A program made the position numbers and the translations under genes. The notes below the pieces were generated by a model. It was not told where the DNA came from. It did no database searches and was given only the letters and a program-made list of their open reading frames with translations. Below, in pieces: positions 61,956 through 64,000 of a DNA stretch of 64,000 bases (positions are counted from its first letter, which is position 1; every line of letters starts with the position of its first letter). Origin of the DNA: Lachnospiraceae bacterium (GTDB lineage: Bacteria > Bacillota > Clostridia > Lachnospirales > Lachnospiraceae); assembly GCA_024403415.1 (NCBI GenBank), contig JAKSRY010000001.1, positions 124,001-188,000 of the forward strand, written 5' to 3'.

Positions 61956-62453
61956 ATGAAAGAAAAAGAAAGAAAGCACATTGTAGATATTTTATTTGTT
62001 ATAGCTCTGTTTGGTATTTTTGTAATATCAGCCATAGCTTTAATTTCTATTGGCGCTCAAATCTATTCAAAGAACATGACTAATATGAATGGTAACTTTA
62101 ATTCTCGCACGGCTGTCGCCTATGTTGTTGAAAAGGTACGTCAGTCAGACTCCGAGAACACTCTGTCTCTCGACCATTTTGAAGACATTCCTGCCATTTC
62201 CATCAAAAACACTGTCAATTCAGTTGACTATATCACATATATATATCAGTATGGCGCAGAATTAAAAGAACTGACTGTAAGGGCTGATATTCCTTTATCA
62301 CCCTCTGCCGGACAGACTATCACTGAAATCTCCGACTTACAATTAATTTCCCTAAATCCAAATCTGATTAAGTGCATTATCAGTATGCCCGATAATGAGA
62401 CTTATGAGTTTCAGATAAGTATACATACCGGAGGAGGTCAATATGAATTCTAA
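61956..62453 (+). CDS. DUF4860 protein
   Basis: This 165-residue protein has an N-terminal helix (IVDILFVIALFGIFVISAIALISIG) and an external beta-rich domain (RTAVAYVVEKVRQSD, VDYITYIYQYGAELKEL). The pattern fits DUF4860, which is found in Lachnospiraceae pilus-type clusters. It overlaps the next gene by 11 bases. Likely a minor pilin-like subunit. Confidence 0.75.
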   Translation: MKEKERKHIVDILFVIALFGIFVISAIALISIGAQIYSKNMTNMNGNFNSRTAVAYVVEKVRQSDSENTLSLDHFEDIPAISIKNTVNSVDYITYIYQYGAELKELTVRADIPLSPSAGQTITEISDLQLISLNPNLIKCIISMPDNETYEFQISIHTGGGQYEF

Positions 62454-62889
62454 TTCTTCAAAATCCGGACTGTTTCTTATGGAACTTATCATGTCAATAC
62501 TGTTTTTTACACTGGCAACCACAGTCTGCATTCAGATGTTTGTGAAAAGTCATACTTTAAGCGAAGAAAGTGTTACGCTTAATCATGCAGTTATAATATG
62601 TCAAAGTCTGGCAGATTCATTTTACGGATATGATTCGGATATGAATCAGATTGCCGGATCATATGAAAATGCGAAGTATAATGAATCAGAACAAGAAATT
62701 TGTTTATATTATGATGAAAACTTCATATCAGAAGAAACTTCTTCTGCAACCGGATTTAAGGTAACCGGATCTCTCACTGAGAAGGAACCGAATTTATATG
62801 TTTTTGATATTTCCTTTATTAAAAACATAGACAATAATGTCATATATTCTTTGTCACCTGTTCTTTATAAGCAGCACTCTGGCAAGTAA
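62443..62889 (+). CDS. Prepilin-like protein
   Basis: This 148-residue protein starts with a short polar leader and SGLFLMELIMSILFFTLAT, with a Gly before and a Glu near position +5 of the hydrophobic helix, resembling a type IV prepilin cleavage site. The external part is small, acidic and has two Cys. CCGGAGGAGG is a strong ribosome site. It is likely processed by a prepilin peptidase encoded elsewhere. Confidence 0.7.
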   Translation: MNSNSSKSGLFLMELIMSILFFTLATTVCIQMFVKSHTLSEESVTLNHAVIICQSLADSFYGYDSDMNQIAGSYENAKYNESEQEICLYYDENFISEETSSATGFKVTGSLTEKEPNLYVFDISFIKNIDNNVIYSLSPVLYKQHSGK

Positions 62890-62998
62890 TATAATCATTC
62901 TCGTGGTACAAATATAGTTATCAAATATTATTTAGTACAAAAATATATGTTTCTGCTTAAATAACAGCTCTCAAAACATATGATAAACGGAGTTATAA

Positions 62999-63394
62999 AT
63001 GAAAAGAAAAGGTCTTTCAGGTATTAATATCGGATTATCATCAATACTAATGATAATCGTAATTATTTCCCTTGTCTGCTTTGCAGGCCTTTCTTTGGCG
63101 TCCTCAAATGCCGATAACAAGCTGTGTCTTAAGCTTGCCGACAGAACCTCCGCTTATTATGAAGCCGTATCAAAAGCCTATACTTCAATTTATGAGGAAA
63201 ACCAAAAAGAGTCCTCAAGAATTGAGAACTCTTTTGAATTTCAAATTGATATTAATGAAAATCAGGCTCTAAAAGTAGTGGGATTACTTAATCCGGATAA
63301 TGATACCAATTATCATTTATCAGATTTTCGCATTATAACATTAAAAATGCCTGAGCTTGATGATTCATTATCTTTATTACTTGGTGATGGTTAG
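62999..63394 (+). CDS. Small membrane-anchored protein of the filament locus
   Basis: This is a 131-residue protein with N-terminal MKRKGLSGINIGLSSILMII and a membrane helix, followed by a helical/beta external region (LADRTSAYYEAVSKAY). It has CGGAG seven bases before the ATG and is 109 bases after the prepilin-like gene. The size and topology fit a pilin-like subunit, but there is no clear prepilin site. It is the last plus-strand gene. Confidence 0.6.
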   Translation: MKRKGLSGINIGLSSILMIIVIISLVCFAGLSLASSNADNKLCLKLADRTSAYYEAVSKAYTSIYEENQKESSRIENSFEFQIDINENQALKVVGLLNPDNDTNYHLSDFRIITLKMPELDDSLSLLLGDG

Positions 63395-63412
63395 TATCTA
63401 TAGTATATTTAT

Positions 63413-64000
63413 CTAATCCGTTACTGATTCGCTGGCAACAAGAATTCCATGCACAACAGTTCTGCTATCAGAATTAATTCCATGACAGGTTGATAATGTA
63501 CATATACGATCCTCGTCTGTTATTCCTTTACTGAAGAACTCTTCATCCCTATATTCAGACACACTATCCATATATTTCACATATTCTTTCTTTTCATCCA
63601 AGGTCCAATTCAATTTAAGATCATAGGTCTCAGATGTTTTCTTTGCATAGTATACAGAAACGATCTTATACATATAGTTTGCCTTTTCTGTAAACACATA
63701 GAAATATGGATCTCCTTTTATTATCTCTTCATCCTTCAACAGTTTATCCAATGAACCAAACATTGTCCCGTTACGCATATTATGACCATATAAAATAGTA
63801 TTAAAACCTGTCATATCTCTTTTGCATACATAATCCATAAAGATTGCACCGGAAGATGTGCTTGTGTTCTCAAATGAATGATGCTCGTAATATGCATTTC
63901 CTTTATCTATTACAAAAGGATAACTGATATCAAGAGGCTTATAATAAATCCAACCGGTAAAATCAGAATTAATCTCTTTAAGGGATTCATAATCCATATC
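63413..64000 (-). CDS. Class B sortase, N-terminus cut by window
   Basis: This is a C-terminal 195-residue part of a sortase of the SrtB type. It shows NSDFTGWIYY, ISYPFVID, the catalytic His in LYGHNM, Cys in LSTCHG and Arg in SRTVVHG. The frame is open to the right edge, so the N-terminal membrane helix is missing from the window. It converges with the filament operon. Sortases attach surface proteins to peptidoglycan; whether it serves the nearby genes is unknown. Confidence 0.92.
   Translation of the reverse strand, partial: DMDYESLKEINSDFTGWIYYKPLDISYPFVIDKGNAYYEHHSFENTSTSSGAIFMDYVCKRDMTGFNTILYGHNMRNGTMFGSLDKLLKDEEIIKGDPYFYVFTEKANYMYKIVSVYYAKKTSETYDLKLNWTLDEKKEYVKYMDSVSEYRDEEFFSKGITDEDRICTLSTCHGINSDSRTVVHGILVASESVTD

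Overview
The window is AT-rich, Gram-positive chromosomal DNA that fits the Firmicutes family Lachnospiraceae. A fibre-degrading Butyrivibrio/Pseudobutyrivibrio/Roseburia-like bacterium is plausible, but the genus is inference. Supporting signs are an HrcA/CIRCE heat-shock operon, a Bacillus-type LexA box at uvrB, glutamine synthetase III, RNase J, IreB, DUF6465, a YjfB motility peptide behind a sigma-28-type -10 box, and GH43 and GH115 hemicellulases. Nearly all genes lie on the minus strand. The plus-strand exceptions are yjfB, a SpoU methyltransferase, a small membrane protein, an HPr-like protein and a type IV filament-like operon at the right end. No rRNA, CRISPR array, insertion sequence or prophage was seen.

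Layout. 0-3.3 kb: truncated plsC with a 21-codon hydrophobic peptide in front, an orphan lipoprotein with an apparently leaderless mRNA, and an EF-hand-like protein. 3.5-8.5 kb: SOS-controlled uvrB-uvrA. 8.7-12 kb: GH43 lipoprotein and three small related lipoproteins. 12-17.2 kb: ftsE-ftsX-M23 hydrolase-S41 protease-SGNH protein-lipoprotein, an envelope/division cluster. 17.3-20.8 kb: CdaR-type regulator, YjfB, CvfB-like protein, acyl-ACP thioesterase, DUF6935-like protein. 20.9-24.7 kb: sbcD-sbcC, preceded by what looks like an unannotated RNA of about 180 nt with its own promoter and terminator. 25-31.3 kb: SpoU methyltransferase, EamA transporter, tRNA-Gln(CTG), and a GH115/SDR pair. 31.4-35.4 kb: VanW protein, AIR-synthase-like domain, Lrp regulator, aminotransferase, and a 34-codon membrane peptide. 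36-41.4 kb: hrcA-grpE-dnaK-dnaJ-nth behind CIRCE. 41.5-46.2 kb: DUF6465, aminotransferase, DUF1905/C39-like fusion, glnN. 46.3-53.1 kb: ireB-ruvX-DUF1292-rnj-ylbF-mltG-like-trmR-trhP, with mtaB upstream, syntenic with the B. subtilis yrzL-yrrO region. 53.2-57.8 kb: HPr-like gene and prmA-rsmE-nifS-thiI. 57.9-59.5 kb: XRE regulator and a double receiver protein. 59.6-63.4 kb: transglutaminase lipoprotein, GspF and pilin-like proteins. The last gene is a truncated class B sortase.

Themes: DNA repair (uvrBA, sbcDC, nth, ruvX), tRNA modification (mtaB, thiI/nifS, trhP/trmR, SpoU), envelope remodelling (FtsEX, M23, S41, VanW, MltG-like, sortase) and xylan side-chain removal (GH43, GH115). The observations most worth following are the candidate RNA upstream of sbcD; a dispersed palindromic repeat (two copies with four differences over about 104 bp, one diverged copy, one fragment) that always starts at the T-tract of an intrinsic terminator; two SD-less lipoprotein genes whose -10 boxes place transcription start at or beside the ATG; two unannotated hydrophobic micropeptides; an HPr homologue that lost its histidine but kept its regulatory serine; and the ATPase-less filament locus.
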